A stretch of 64,000 bases of DNA, from assembly GCA_938024995.1 (NCBI GenBank), contig CALJDU010000010.1, positions 1 through 64,000 of the forward strand, read 5' to 3'. The notes beneath the pieces were generated by a model. The model worked only from the letters and a program-made list of their open reading frames with translations, was not told the origin of the DNA and did no database searches. Positions 47,423 through 55,978 of the stretch are shown piece by piece (position 1 is the first letter of the stretch; every line of letters begins with the position of its first letter). Source of the stretch: an uncultured bacterium (GTDB lineage Bacteria > Myxococcota_A > Polyangia > Polyangiales > Houyiibacteriaceae). The position numbers were made by a program, and so were the translations under genes.

Positions 47423-48418
47423 ATGTTCGAGATACAGCCCTTTGTCGCGCTCGCGTTGCAATGCACGCAGCAGGAGTACCCCTCACACATCAGCCACGCG
47501 ATGAAGGGCGACGAGCATGTCGGCGCTCCGCGGGAGCTCTTCCCGGCGTTCTTCGGTTGCTACGACTGGCACTCCGCGGTCCACGGACATTGGCTGCTCG
47601 CGCGCGCGCTTCGGCAAGGCGCGGTCGATGACGCGACCCGAGGCGCGATCCGGCGAGCACTTAATCGCAGCCTTACCACCGACAACATCGCGGGGGAGGT
47701 CGCTTACCTTCAGCCGCGCCACGGGTTCGAGCGGCCGTACGGTCTCGCGTGGTTGCTTCAGCTTCACGCGGAGCTCTTCGCGTTTGACGACCCCGAGGCG
47801 CGGCGCTTCTCGCAGACGCTCGCGCCGCTTGTCGATGTCGCGGTGTCGCACCTCTCCCGCTGGCTCCCGAAGCTGACGCATCCCATCCGCAGCGGGACGC
47901 ACTCGCAGACCGCGTTCGCGATGGGGCTGATGCTCGACTGGGCACGAGACACAGGTCACACGCGCTTCGAGGACCTCTGTGCGCGACGCGCCGTCGACCT
48001 TCATCTCGGAGACACAGCCTACGCGGTGCACCTCGAACCGAGCGGAGAAGACTTTCTCTCTCCCGCGCTCGGCGCAGCGGACCTGATGCGTCGCGTGCTG
48101 GCCGCGGATCACTATGCCTCATGGCTCTCCCGCGCGTTGCCCACCCAGTCGCTCCGATGTCTCGCGCCGGTCACCGTGAGCGACAAGCGCGACGGACGTC
48201 TCGCGCATCTCGATGGCCTCAACCTCAGCCGGGCATGGATGCTCGATGGGATCGCGAGCGCGATCACCGACGACGCACGAAAGAAGGAGCTCACGCGTCT
48301 CGCGCGTGAACATGAGCAGGTTGGCGTCGCTGCGGTTGACGGACAGCACTACGCGGGCGCGCACTGGTTGGGGACGTTCGCGACCTACCTCGTCACCCGA
48401 CGCGGAATCGCTCTCTAG
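47423..48418 (+). CDS. DUF2891 family protein
   Basis: A 331-residue protein from the ATG at 47423. The open frame to 46805 overlaps the divergent DUF4442 gene and adds basic, low-complexity sequence, so the shorter start is preferred. Family marks include GCYDWHSAVHGHWLLARAL, RPYGLAWLLQLHAEL, and SGTHSQTAFAMGLMLDWA. It is all-helical, like alpha/alpha barrels. DUF2891 has no assigned function. Confidence 0.85.
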   Translation: MFEIQPFVALALQCTQQEYPSHISHAMKGDEHVGAPRELFPAFFGCYDWHSAVHGHWLLARALRQGAVDDATRGAIRRALNRSLTTDNIAGEVAYLQPRHGFERPYGLAWLLQLHAELFAFDDPEARRFSQTLAPLVDVAVSHLSRWLPKLTHPIRSGTHSQTAFAMGLMLDWARDTGHTRFEDLCARRAVDLHLGDTAYAVHLEPSGEDFLSPALGAADLMRRVLAADHYASWLSRALPTQSLRCLAPVTVSDKRDGRLAHLDGLNLSRAWMLDGIASAITDDARKKELTRLAREHEQVGVAAVDGQHYAGAHWLGTFATYLVTRRGIAL

Positions 48419-48619
48419 GGGTAAGCCACCTCCAGACATGTGTGTCTACACACGACAGTGTCCCAAGCGGTTGGCTGTTACAGACATCTCTTACTCCATA
48501 CAATGATTGCGTTATCAGCGTATAGCGAACTATTATCATGCGCTTATCGCTGAGCATCCATTCATTGATATAGCAATCGGTGAGTTGCGTGCTCTTGTTT
48601 TGGTGATAACAGTATCGGC
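48419..48619. other. AT-rich intergenic island
   Basis: These 201 bases are clearly lower in G+C than all neighbours, most of all from about 48470 on, where stretches such as TTATCAGCGTATAGCGAAC and ATTGATATAGCAATC stand out. It holds an imperfect inverted repeat (GTTATCAGCGTATAGCG with CGCTTATCGCTGA, about 48512-48556). No gene is seen. It probably holds the promoter and a regulator site for the lipoprotein gene at 48620, or is a foreign or relic segment. Confidence 0.6.
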
Positions 48620-49681
48620 ATGAAGCACGGAAAGTTCCTCCTCCCTCCTCTCCTCGCCCTTTTCGCCTGTGCGCCCGTCGGACCCGACGCCCCGACCGCC
48701 GATGTACCAGCGATTGGTCCCGTTCTTGGCGCAGCGGATGGTTTCGACATCGCCGACCGTGAGTGCAACGTCGTGTTGCGAAGCGTCACTCGTGCTGTCG
48801 ATGCCGATGGGCGCCCTGGGACGTTCTGCCCAGGCTTCAGCACGTGCTGGATGACCTTCGAAGCGATCGTCGAGATCGCGGACGCGGTCGACGGTGTTCC
48901 GCAGGTCCTCTACCGAAACCGCGCCGACTTCGGTGACTGGTACTCAAGCAACAGCGCCTACGAAATCGAGGGTGCCGCAGATGGCTTCCGCCGGTACCGC
49001 GTCATGTTCGCGGAAGCGGGTGTCCGCGACGGGATGTCCGCGACCGCGTACGAGCGCACCGATCTCGATCTCATCGCCTACGTGAACGACCGCGGATCAC
49101 GTCTCTTCGATCACAACGACCCCGCCTACGCGGGTGACTTCGACGCGCTCGTTCTTAACGGCCGCTCCTCGTTCGAGTTCTCGGGCGCGCCCGTTTGCGG
49201 AGGGGACACCGTGACGGAGGAGAGCGCCTATGCAGACCGCTCGTGCGACGTGATCCTACGCAAGGTGGGGCGCGCGCGTGAGGCCGACGGACGTCCCGCG
49301 ACAACCTGTGGAGCCACCGGCTGCTTCTTGACCTTCGCCGCGCGAGTCGACGTTCCTGAGGGCTCCCCCGCACCGGGACTCCGCTACCGCAACGCCAGCG
49401 ATCGCGAGTCCGTTTGGTTCGAGTCGTTCGAGGCGACCGCGATCGAAAACTCGCCCTTCCTCTTCCAGAGCTACGAGATTCGTTTCGCGGTGGGCGGTGT
49501 TCGCGACGGAGTCAGCGCGCGCGCCATTGAGTCCGCGATCCTCGAAATGGTCGCGTTCGTCGACCTGACCGATGGGCGCGCTTACGACCACAACGAGCGC
49601 CCTGGTGACCTCGAGAACCTCTTCGTCCACGGGAGCGATGACTTTCGCTTCGAGGCGCGGCGTGGCCTCTGCGGCAGCTAG
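48620..49681 (+). CDS. Lipoprotein with two copies of an unknown domain
   Basis: A 353-residue predicted lipoprotein. Signal peptide KFLLPPLLALFAC, then a linker and two related domains of about 150 residues. The first begins ECNVVLRSVTRAVDADGRPG and the second SCDVILRKVGRAREADGRPA; both continue through TFEA/TFAA, a YRN segment, a GVRDGMSA/GVRDGVSA loop and DHND/DHNE near the end. I recognise no family. The domain is a good candidate for a previously unnamed secreted module. It is preceded by the AT-rich island. Confidence 0.8.
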   Translation: MKHGKFLLPPLLALFACAPVGPDAPTADVPAIGPVLGAADGFDIADRECNVVLRSVTRAVDADGRPGTFCPGFSTCWMTFEAIVEIADAVDGVPQVLYRNRADFGDWYSSNSAYEIEGAADGFRRYRVMFAEAGVRDGMSATAYERTDLDLIAYVNDRGSRLFDHNDPAYAGDFDALVLNGRSSFEFSGAPVCGGDTVTEESAYADRSCDVILRKVGRAREADGRPATTCGATGCFLTFAARVDVPEGSPAPGLRYRNASDRESVWFESFEATAIENSPFLFQSYEIRFAVGGVRDGVSARAIESAILEMVAFVDLTDGRAYDHNERPGDLENLFVHGSDDFRFEARRGLCGS

Positions 49682-49698
49682 CGACCCACGAGCTGAAG

Positions 49699-50316
49699 TC
49701 AGCGGACGCGCACGGTCCGGCCGCTCGTCGGCACGAACGTCACCCGCGGCAAATCGTCGGTGACGTCACAAAAGTGGGCGTCATCGACGTTGCAGTAGAA
49801 GCGAGAGGTGCCCGACACGCACCCGCCGATTTGGCATCGGGTCGGCTGGAAGCACGCGCCGACGCTCGGGGCGACGCCGCATCCGTCGTCGCGCACACCG
49901 GTCGGCACCTCGGCGATCTCGAAGTCGAGCCAGGTCACGAACCCCGGGTAGAACGCGTCGGCGATCGCGATCCAGGACTCCGCGATCATCGAACCGCTAC
50001 AGCCGCCCTCCCCGCAGAACTTGATCTTGACGTGGACGGGCGCTCCCTCACGCTCCGCAAGAACATCGATCGCGAACGGCTGGGGCGCGCTCGTCAACGT
50101 CGCGACGAAGCCGTCGTTGCCCCAGTCGCCGTCGAGACCGCGCGTCCGGACCTGCACCAGTGCTTGTCGGGCCATCCCCTGCGCAGGAGGCAGCACGATC
50201 CGGAGCTTGAGCATCGCCACGACATCGCTCGCGCCGTTTCCGCAACCGCTGAGGAGGAGAAGCATCGCGGCGCACGCGCAGAGAAGCGCGCGGCTTGTTT
50301 TCGCGGGGAGACCCAC
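49699..50316 (-). CDS. Lipoprotein of unknown function
   Basis: A 205-residue predicted lipoprotein. Signal peptide LLCACAAMLLLLSGC. The mature part begins with a strand-rich domain (VVAMLKLRIVLPP, QALVQVRTRGLDG) and ends in a cysteine-containing region (IKFCGEGGCSG, DDGCGVAPSVGACF, YCNVDDAHFC). It is convergent with the two-domain lipoprotein. The function is unknown. Confidence 0.75.
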   Translation of the reverse strand: MGLPAKTSRALLCACAAMLLLLSGCGNGASDVVAMLKLRIVLPPAQGMARQALVQVRTRGLDGDWGNDGFVATLTSAPQPFAIDVLAEREGAPVHVKIKFCGEGGCSGSMIAESWIAIADAFYPGFVTWLDFEIAEVPTGVRDDGCGVAPSVGACFQPTRCQIGGCVSGTSRFYCNVDDAHFCDVTDDLPRVTFVPTSGRTVRVR

Positions 50317-50359
50317 GTCCCATTGTGAACAAGGTCAGGGGGACGAGCCAGAAATGTGC

Positions 50360-52339
50360 TCAGCGCGTCCGGTAGCGCTGACCTTCTGTGTAGACCACCG
50401 TGTACGGGCGGGCTTGCACGATGACGAATTCGTGCGCTCGAGTCAGGAGAAACTCGACGTCCACCGCGTTGGAAGGCGGCGCGAACAGCGGGGTCATGAG
50501 GATGTGAAGATCAGTCAGCAGGTGAGTCAGCCGAATGGTGTCTTCCGGGGTCAGGATCGGCGCTCCGTCGGTCAGCGTGCTGCGGCGTAGCACCTCGGGC
50601 TCAAACTCCTGCGCCCAGGTGTAGACCACGATCTGTTCCGGCATCTCGTCGCCGCCCGCCCCGGTCACGCTCCCGCCCTGTTGCACGTTGACGAACACTC
50701 CGGGTCGGCCCTCGTCAAAGGGGTTCTTCGTGATCGCGACTCCGTTCCCGATCACGTCGTCCACGAAGGGTTGAATCAACACGCCCATTCCGACGCGTTC
50801 ATGATCGATGCGGTACCACTCACGCTCTTCATACGCGCGCTGGAGCCACACGCTGGCCCAGACTTTGGCCAGTGCATCGCGAACCTGCGCACGGGTCGGG
50901 TGGGCGTCGACGACCACGCTCTCGTAGAGCCCAGCCCCGTTGAACCCGACCAGGTCCTCCGCGTTGGTGCTCGAGCGAAAAATCGTGCGCCGGTCGCCAT
51001 ACGCGCTGACGCGACGATGGATGTCGCGGACAAGCGTCGCGTCGATCTCTGCGCCGGCGATGGCGACGCGGATCGCTTCCAGCTCCGCCGCCCGGACCCC
51101 GCGGTCTTCGCGAAAGTCCGTCGCGCTGATGGTGCGAGAGAGCCGCTCGTCGATGTGGTGTTCGCGGAGATGACGAAAGTAGCGGGCTAAGGGGATCGCG
51201 AAACCGCGAGGCGTCATGAACCGTTCGCCCGCGGCGCAGACTTCTCCTAGCTGCGCGGCCTTTGCGCCGACGCTCGCGGTGTCTTCGATCCCGACGTCGC
51301 AGAGCTCGCGGAGCTGCTGCCGGGACTCGTCGAGAACCGGGCGGAACGTCGTGCTGGGCCGCCGGCTTCGCCAATCGGCCTGCGCTTCCTCGAGTCGCGC
51401 TTCTGTGATCGTGAAGTCCTGCGGCCCGACCGAGAGGCGAACCAAGCGGCCCTCAAACCGGACGAGGCGCTCATCCGTGATCGCGTCTCGTAACGCCATA
51501 TCGGGCGTGTTTCGGTTCCGCGAGAGCACCGCCACATGAGCGAGCGGAGCCTGCAGCGCGGAGGTGATGATCCCGCTCACCGGCGGGAGCTCCATCGGCA
51601 CGTTCTCGGTGACCAGGAGATCGTTCGGCTGCACCTGCGCGACGTCGAGCGTACCGCGCACCAACCGCAGGTAGCCGAACGTCACCCCGGTCACGACAGG
51701 CTGGTACTGCGCGCCGTCCATGATGTCGTCGATCCGGATGCTCGGGACGCGATCACCAAGGCTCTCCGCGTGTGCTTCTTGTTGCGTCGAGAGCGCGCGG
51801 TACCGGAGGTCGTCCGCGAAGTAGACCCGCTCCTTCACGAGCGAGAACGTTCGCTCCAGCTGCTCGGCCGACATCGTGTCCCCCGCCACCAGCTCAAGCG
51901 TTCGCTGGCCCCCATCGAGATAATGGACGAGCGACCCGAGAAGGTAGCGACGGTCCGGTCGGCGGTACTGCGCGATGTTGAACTGCCCGTGGTTCTCTCG
52001 CGGGTCGATAAACTCCGCGACGAAGGCGTAGTGGAGGTCCCACTTGAGCGACTGCAAAAAGTAGACGCGGGTCCCGTGCGATTCGTCCCGCGTGTCGATG
52101 ACGAACTTGACGATCTCGGTCCGCGCGAAGTTGTGAAACTCCGGACGGAAAGCGAGCGCGTCCCACTCTTGCGCGGATTGAATTCGGTACGCGCAGTCGA
52201 GACCCGCCGGGGCCTCCGCGACCTCGCCCGTGACCTCCTGATCGGGCCGCTCAAGACGAGGCACGGTGACCGTCGACGGACAACCGACAACGAAGCCCGC
52301 GGCGAGGAGAAGAGAGAAAGCGAGCAGGAGCTGCTTCAT
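50360..52339 (-). CDS. Exported lipoprotein with phosphohistidine and PPDK-like ATP-grasp domains
   Basis: A 659-residue predicted lipoprotein with lipobox FVVGC (Cys20). Residues about 235-300 look like the mobile phosphohistidine domain of PEP-utilising enzymes, with His268 in APLAHVAVLSRN. Residues about 350-659 match the nucleotide-binding domain of pyruvate phosphate dikinase and PEP synthase: SVGAKAAQLGEV, TPRGFAIP, FRSSTNAEDLVGFNGAGLYE, and a C-terminal VDVEFLLT plus VIVQARP. The order (His domain before ATP domain) is as in alpha-glucan water dikinases, not PPDK. Export to the envelope is odd for an ATP-using enzyme. The substrate is unknown. It diverges from the dus gene. Confidence 0.85.
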   Translation of the reverse strand: MKQLLLAFSLLLAAGFVVGCPSTVTVPRLERPDQEVTGEVAEAPAGLDCAYRIQSAQEWDALAFRPEFHNFARTEIVKFVIDTRDESHGTRVYFLQSLKWDLHYAFVAEFIDPRENHGQFNIAQYRRPDRRYLLGSLVHYLDGGQRTLELVAGDTMSAEQLERTFSLVKERVYFADDLRYRALSTQQEAHAESLGDRVPSIRIDDIMDGAQYQPVVTGVTFGYLRLVRGTLDVAQVQPNDLLVTENVPMELPPVSGIITSALQAPLAHVAVLSRNRNTPDMALRDAITDERLVRFEGRLVRLSVGPQDFTITEARLEEAQADWRSRRPSTTFRPVLDESRQQLRELCDVGIEDTASVGAKAAQLGEVCAAGERFMTPRGFAIPLARYFRHLREHHIDERLSRTISATDFREDRGVRAAELEAIRVAIAGAEIDATLVRDIHRRVSAYGDRRTIFRSSTNAEDLVGFNGAGLYESVVVDAHPTRAQVRDALAKVWASVWLQRAYEEREWYRIDHERVGMGVLIQPFVDDVIGNGVAITKNPFDEGRPGVFVNVQQGGSVTGAGGDEMPEQIVVYTWAQEFEPEVLRRSTLTDGAPILTPEDTIRLTHLLTDLHILMTPLFAPPSNAVDVEFLLTRAHEFVIVQARPYTVVYTEGQRYRTR

Positions 52340-52448
52340 ACTTTGATCATACGCACGAGCGCGGCTTTCGGTCTCGATCTCGTAGAACTCTCCCTCAGAC
52401 GACAGCCTACTTGTCTCTTCGCGCGTCCTGGGTCATTCCGTCTGCCGG

Positions 52449-53504
52449 ATGTTGAGCCTCGCGCACCCGACGATGCTCGCCCCCATGGAAGGGGTCGGCC
52501 ACCCCATGTTCCGTGAGCAGATCGCCTCGCGCGGTGGCGTGGGCATGGTCTGCACCGAGTTCGTCCGTGTCTCGCGCGCTCCGCTCTCCCCGGTCGCGCT
52601 TCGTCGGGAAGTGATCAAGGTGCCCGGCGTGCCCCTCTCCGTGCAGGTGATGGGCAACGACGCGGACAAGATGGCGGACGCCGCCATGCACGTCGCCGAC
52701 GCCGGCGCGGACGTCGTCGATATCAACCTTGGCTGCCCGATGCCGCGGGTCGTCAAGAAGGGCGTCGGCGCCGCGATGCTCAAAGACCCCGTGCTCCTCT
52801 ACGACGTGTTGTGCGCGATGCGAGCGAGCACGCCATGTTTGCTCAGCGCCAAGATCCGCGCGGGCTTCGATGACGCCGCGAACGTCGTCGCGATCGCCGA
52901 GACCGTGCAGTCCGCAGGGGTCGACTTCATCGCGGTGCACCCGCGGAGACGTTGCGATTTCTACGAAGGGGTCTCCGACTGGCGAATCATCAAGACGCTC
53001 GTGGACGCGCTCGACATCCCGGTCGTCGGCAACGGTGACTGCTGGTACGCCTCGGACGCCCCCAGGATGATCGCAGAGACAGGTTGCGCCGCGGTGATGA
53101 TCGGGCGGCCCGCGATCCGCAACCCGTGGATCTTCTCCCAGATCGCTTCTCTTGCAGCCGGAGAGGCTCCCTTTGACCCGAGCGGCGACGACGTCCTCGC
53201 GTGGTTCCTCGATACGCGCGCGCGATACCGGGCCGCGTACGGCGGCGGGAAACGCGGAGCGCTCGGGAAGCTCAAGGAGCTCATCCGCTGGTTCGGACGC
53301 GCGATCAACGACGAGCGCGTCTTGATGAACAAGGCGCTCCGTACGCGCGACGAAGACGAGATGGTCGCGCTGATCGAAGCGGGACTGAAGGGGCTCGCGG
53401 CGGAGCAGATCGATCTCGACGCGCACGGGCGCCACCGCTTTGAGCGCTCCGGGTCCGCGGATGACGCCGCGCATGCTGCTCACGGATCTGAGCACGCTGC
53501 GTGA
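52449..53504 (+). CDS. tRNA-dihydrouridine synthase
   Basis: A 351-residue flavoenzyme that reduces specific uridines in tRNA. It has MLAPMEGVGHPMFREQ at the N-terminus, the catalytic Cys in DINLGCPMPRVVKKG near residues 96-110, SAKIRAGFDD, the FMN/uridine loop HPRRRCDFYEG, and the GNGDCW and IGRPAIRNPWIF phosphate-binding motifs. Its end is overlapped by the start of a radical SAM gene (GTGA), which suggests a paired RNA-modification transcript. Which Dus subfamily it belongs to is not clear. Confidence 0.92.
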   Translation: MLSLAHPTMLAPMEGVGHPMFREQIASRGGVGMVCTEFVRVSRAPLSPVALRREVIKVPGVPLSVQVMGNDADKMADAAMHVADAGADVVDINLGCPMPRVVKKGVGAAMLKDPVLLYDVLCAMRASTPCLLSAKIRAGFDDAANVVAIAETVQSAGVDFIAVHPRRRCDFYEGVSDWRIIKTLVDALDIPVVGNGDCWYASDAPRMIAETGCAAVMIGRPAIRNPWIFSQIASLAAGEAPFDPSGDDVLAWFLDTRARYRAAYGGGKRGALGKLKELIRWFGRAINDERVLMNKALRTRDEDEMVALIEAGLKGLAAEQIDLDAHGRHRFERSGSADDAAHAAHGSEHAA

Positions 53505-54331
53505 CGGCTAGGCTGATTCAGGAGGAACGCGGCGACTACAACGTCCGCTACGCGGTGCACCTCGCGGACGGCGCGACCGTGGAAGCGGTCCGCTATCGCG
53601 GTGACACGCTCTGCGTCTCGAGCCAAGTGGGCTGCGCGGTTGGGTGCCCGTTCTGCGCGTCAGGCGCGAACGGCTTGATGCGCGCATTAACCCTCGACGA
53701 GCTGCAGTCCCAGGTCACGGAAGCGGAGCGCGATGCGGGGACCCTGGCGCGGGTCACGCTCTCCGGGGTTGGAGAGCCGCTCCACAATCACGCCAACGCG
53801 GTCGCGTTCGTTCGTTGGTGTCGCGAGCGGGGCACGCCGGCGAGCGTAACGACCTCCGGCGGCCCGCTCCCGCGTCTCCGCGAATGGCTCGTGGATGTGC
53901 CGCACAACGGGATCACGATCTCGACTCATGCGGGGACCGAGTCGGTCCGCGAACAAATGGTGCCGCAGGGACCCGCGCTCGATCCGCTCTTCGCGCTCTT
54001 GTCCGAGGTCTCGCCGGCGATCAGTCGCAAGCGCCGCAAGAAGGTCGCGCTCGCCTACTTGATGATCGCGGACCAAAACAACAGCCCGGCAGAGCTCATG
54101 GCCTTCGCCGATCGGGTCCTCGCGATCCCCAACAAGCGCGACATCGCGGTTCACCTGTACGCCTACAACCCGGTCGCGACGAGCGCTTGCGAAGCGGTGC
54201 CGCGCGCAGAGTACGAAGCCGCCTACGAGCTCCTACGAGAACGCGGGCTGATGGTGCGCATGTCGTCGCAGGCGCGACTCGAAGCGAACGGTGGCTGCGG
54301 CACGCTCGTGGCCGCGCGGCTCGTCCGATAG
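53501..54331 (+). CDS. RlmN/Cfr-like radical SAM methyltransferase, short form
   Basis: A 276-residue radical SAM protein. Residues 36-55 read DTLCVSSQVGCAVGCPFCAS, with the CX3CX2C cluster at Cys45, 49 and 52, as in RlmN and Cfr. TLSGVGEPLHNH matches the RlmN GMGEPL motif, and the C-terminal ANGGCGTL matches the conserved methyl-carrying Cys of the family. The N-terminal accessory domain of about 90-100 residues present in RlmN is missing. The start is a GTG that overlaps the dus stop. The RNA target (23S rRNA or tRNA) is open. Confidence 0.88.
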   Translation: MTARLIQEERGDYNVRYAVHLADGATVEAVRYRGDTLCVSSQVGCAVGCPFCASGANGLMRALTLDELQSQVTEAERDAGTLARVTLSGVGEPLHNHANAVAFVRWCRERGTPASVTTSGGPLPRLREWLVDVPHNGITISTHAGTESVREQMVPQGPALDPLFALLSEVSPAISRKRRKKVALAYLMIADQNNSPAELMAFADRVLAIPNKRDIAVHLYAYNPVATSACEAVPRAEYEAAYELLRERGLMVRMSSQARLEANGGCGTLVAARLVR

Positions 54332-54477
54332 CTTTCGAGCCCCTCGAGGCGCTCGACGTTCGGTCGCTTCAGTTCAGCTCGCTCAGATCTCGCTCCTGAG
54401 AGTCCGCCGAGTCTTCTGCCACGAAAACGCCACGTGGCTGCAGCACGGGCGCAACCTGTACGGCTGATGCTCATCGC

Positions 54478-55146
54478 GTGCTCACCGCCCTTCGCCGCCG
54501 AACGTTTCCCTTCCCCCTCGTCGCGATCAGCGCGCTCGCTCTCGCGCTCCTCGGCGCACGCGTCCTCTATGGAGACACGCCGGAATTTCTCTTCCTCGCG
54601 TTCAACCTCTTCTTGGCGTGGATCCCGACGGCGCTGAGCGCGCTCCGGTGGCGCGGGCCGGTCGGCGTGATGTGGATGCTCGTATGGTTGCTCTTCTTCC
54701 CGAACGCGCCTTACCTCGTGACCGACCTCATGCACTTGCGACCGCGTTACGGGATCCCCTTCTGGTACGACGTCGGGATGCTCAGCACGTTCGCGTTCGC
54801 GGGCGTGTTCCTCGCAGGTCATTCGCTCTCGCACGCACACGCGCAGGTGCGCGCTCGCTTTGGCGGCGTCATCGGTTGGGGCTTCGTCATCGCGACGAGC
54901 GCGCTCTCTGGACTCGGGATCTATATCGGGCGCTTCCTTCGCTGGAACAGCTGGTCTGTCTTCACCGCGCCGCGCGGGCTCGTTCGCGACGCGATTCATC
55001 ACGTGTTCCTGTCGCCTGCGGAGCTGACCCGGGCGCTCGGCGTGAGCGCGGTCTTCGGCGCGCTCATGCTCAGCGCGTACCTCTCGATCGGTTCCGCGCG
55101 GCCGTCGATCACGGACTCGATCGCGGGCGCCGAACCACCCGCGTGA
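54478..55146 (+). CDS. DUF1361 membrane protein
   Basis: A 222-residue integral membrane protein with about six helices. The family signature is FLFLAFNLFLAWIPTALSAL followed by WLLFFPNAPYLVTDLMHL, then WYDVGMLSTFAFAG and IYIGRFLRWNSWSV. The start is a GTG at 54478; nothing was seen in the 146 bases before it. The function of DUF1361 is unknown. It is convergent with the kinase gene. Confidence 0.85.
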   Translation: MLTALRRRTFPFPLVAISALALALLGARVLYGDTPEFLFLAFNLFLAWIPTALSALRWRGPVGVMWMLVWLLFFPNAPYLVTDLMHLRPRYGIPFWYDVGMLSTFAFAGVFLAGHSLSHAHAQVRARFGGVIGWGFVIATSALSGLGIYIGRFLRWNSWSVFTAPRGLVRDAIHHVFLSPAELTRALGVSAVFGALMLSAYLSIGSARPSITDSIAGAEPPA

Positions 55147-55147
55147 C

Positions 55148-55972
55148 TCAGTCGAGGTTGTGACGCTTGCTTGGATCGCGCTCGAGCAAGCCGACGCAGA
55201 GCTCGTGAAGATCGGGCGGGATGTCCTCGACCAAGGAGCGCGGGTCAGGCGCGGAGATGCTCTGCTTGCGCACCATCACCTCGCCTCCACCGCCATCGAA
55301 AGGGCGCGCACCCGTGAGGCACTCGAAGAGGAGCACACCGGCGGAGTACCAGTCACACGCTTCGTTGGGCGGGCGACCGAGGCCGAGCTCAGGCGCGAGG
55401 TAGACCGCGTTGCCGACGAAGCCATCATGCTGCGCCGACGCGTCCGGGTCGAGCTCTCGCGTGATGCCGAAATCCAACAAGGTCAGCCCCGTGTCGGTCG
55501 CCAAGACGTTCTCTCGCGCGACGTCGAGATGAACGTAACCCGCCGCGTGAACAGCCCGCAGGGCGCTCGCCAACCGCGCGAAGCTCAGGCGTAACGTCCG
55601 ATACCCGGCGTCGGTGCAGCCAAGAAACGCGGACCGCCCCTCCTCCTGCAGCTCATATCCAAACGCCGTGACCAGATTCCGCCGTACCTTCGGAGAAGGC
55701 ATGGGCTCGACGTCCGCGCGGACGTGGGTCGCGAGGTCACTTCCGGGAACGATCTCCATGACCATAAAGAACCCCTCCTCATCGCTGTCGAGCTCGAACG
55801 CCCGGACGATGTTGGGATGGTTCAGCTCGCGGAGGATCACGAACTCCCGCGCGAGCGCGTCCCGGTCGCCTCGCTTCAGCGCGACCTCTCCGCCGGTCCG
55901 CGTGTCCAGCGCGCGGACCACGCGCGATGTCTGTCCTTCTCCGAGCAGCTCGATGGTCTGATAGCGCGTCAC
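55148..55972 (-). CDS. Protein kinase with a non-standard catalytic loop
   Basis: A 274-residue soluble protein kinase. It has the Gly loop LGEGQTSRVV, the ATP Lys in GEVALKRG, the helix C Glu in REFVILRELNH, the catalytic loop HLDVARENVL, the metal-binding DFG (LLDFGITRE), and APELG in the activation segment. The usual Ser/Thr-kinase Lys two residues after the catalytic Asp is Ala here, as in many tyrosine kinases. No transmembrane or sensor part is present. It begins six bases after the GspE/PilB-like gene and is probably co-transcribed with it. Confidence 0.88.
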   Translation of the reverse strand: MTRYQTIELLGEGQTSRVVRALDTRTGGEVALKRGDRDALAREFVILRELNHPNIVRAFELDSDEEGFFMVMEIVPGSDLATHVRADVEPMPSPKVRRNLVTAFGYELQEEGRSAFLGCTDAGYRTLRLSFARLASALRAVHAAGYVHLDVARENVLATDTGLTLLDFGITRELDPDASAQHDGFVGNAVYLAPELGLGRPPNEACDWYSAGVLLFECLTGARPFDGGGGEVMVRKQSISAPDPRSLVEDIPPDLHELCVGLLERDPSKRHNLD

Positions 55973-55978
55973 GATGAT

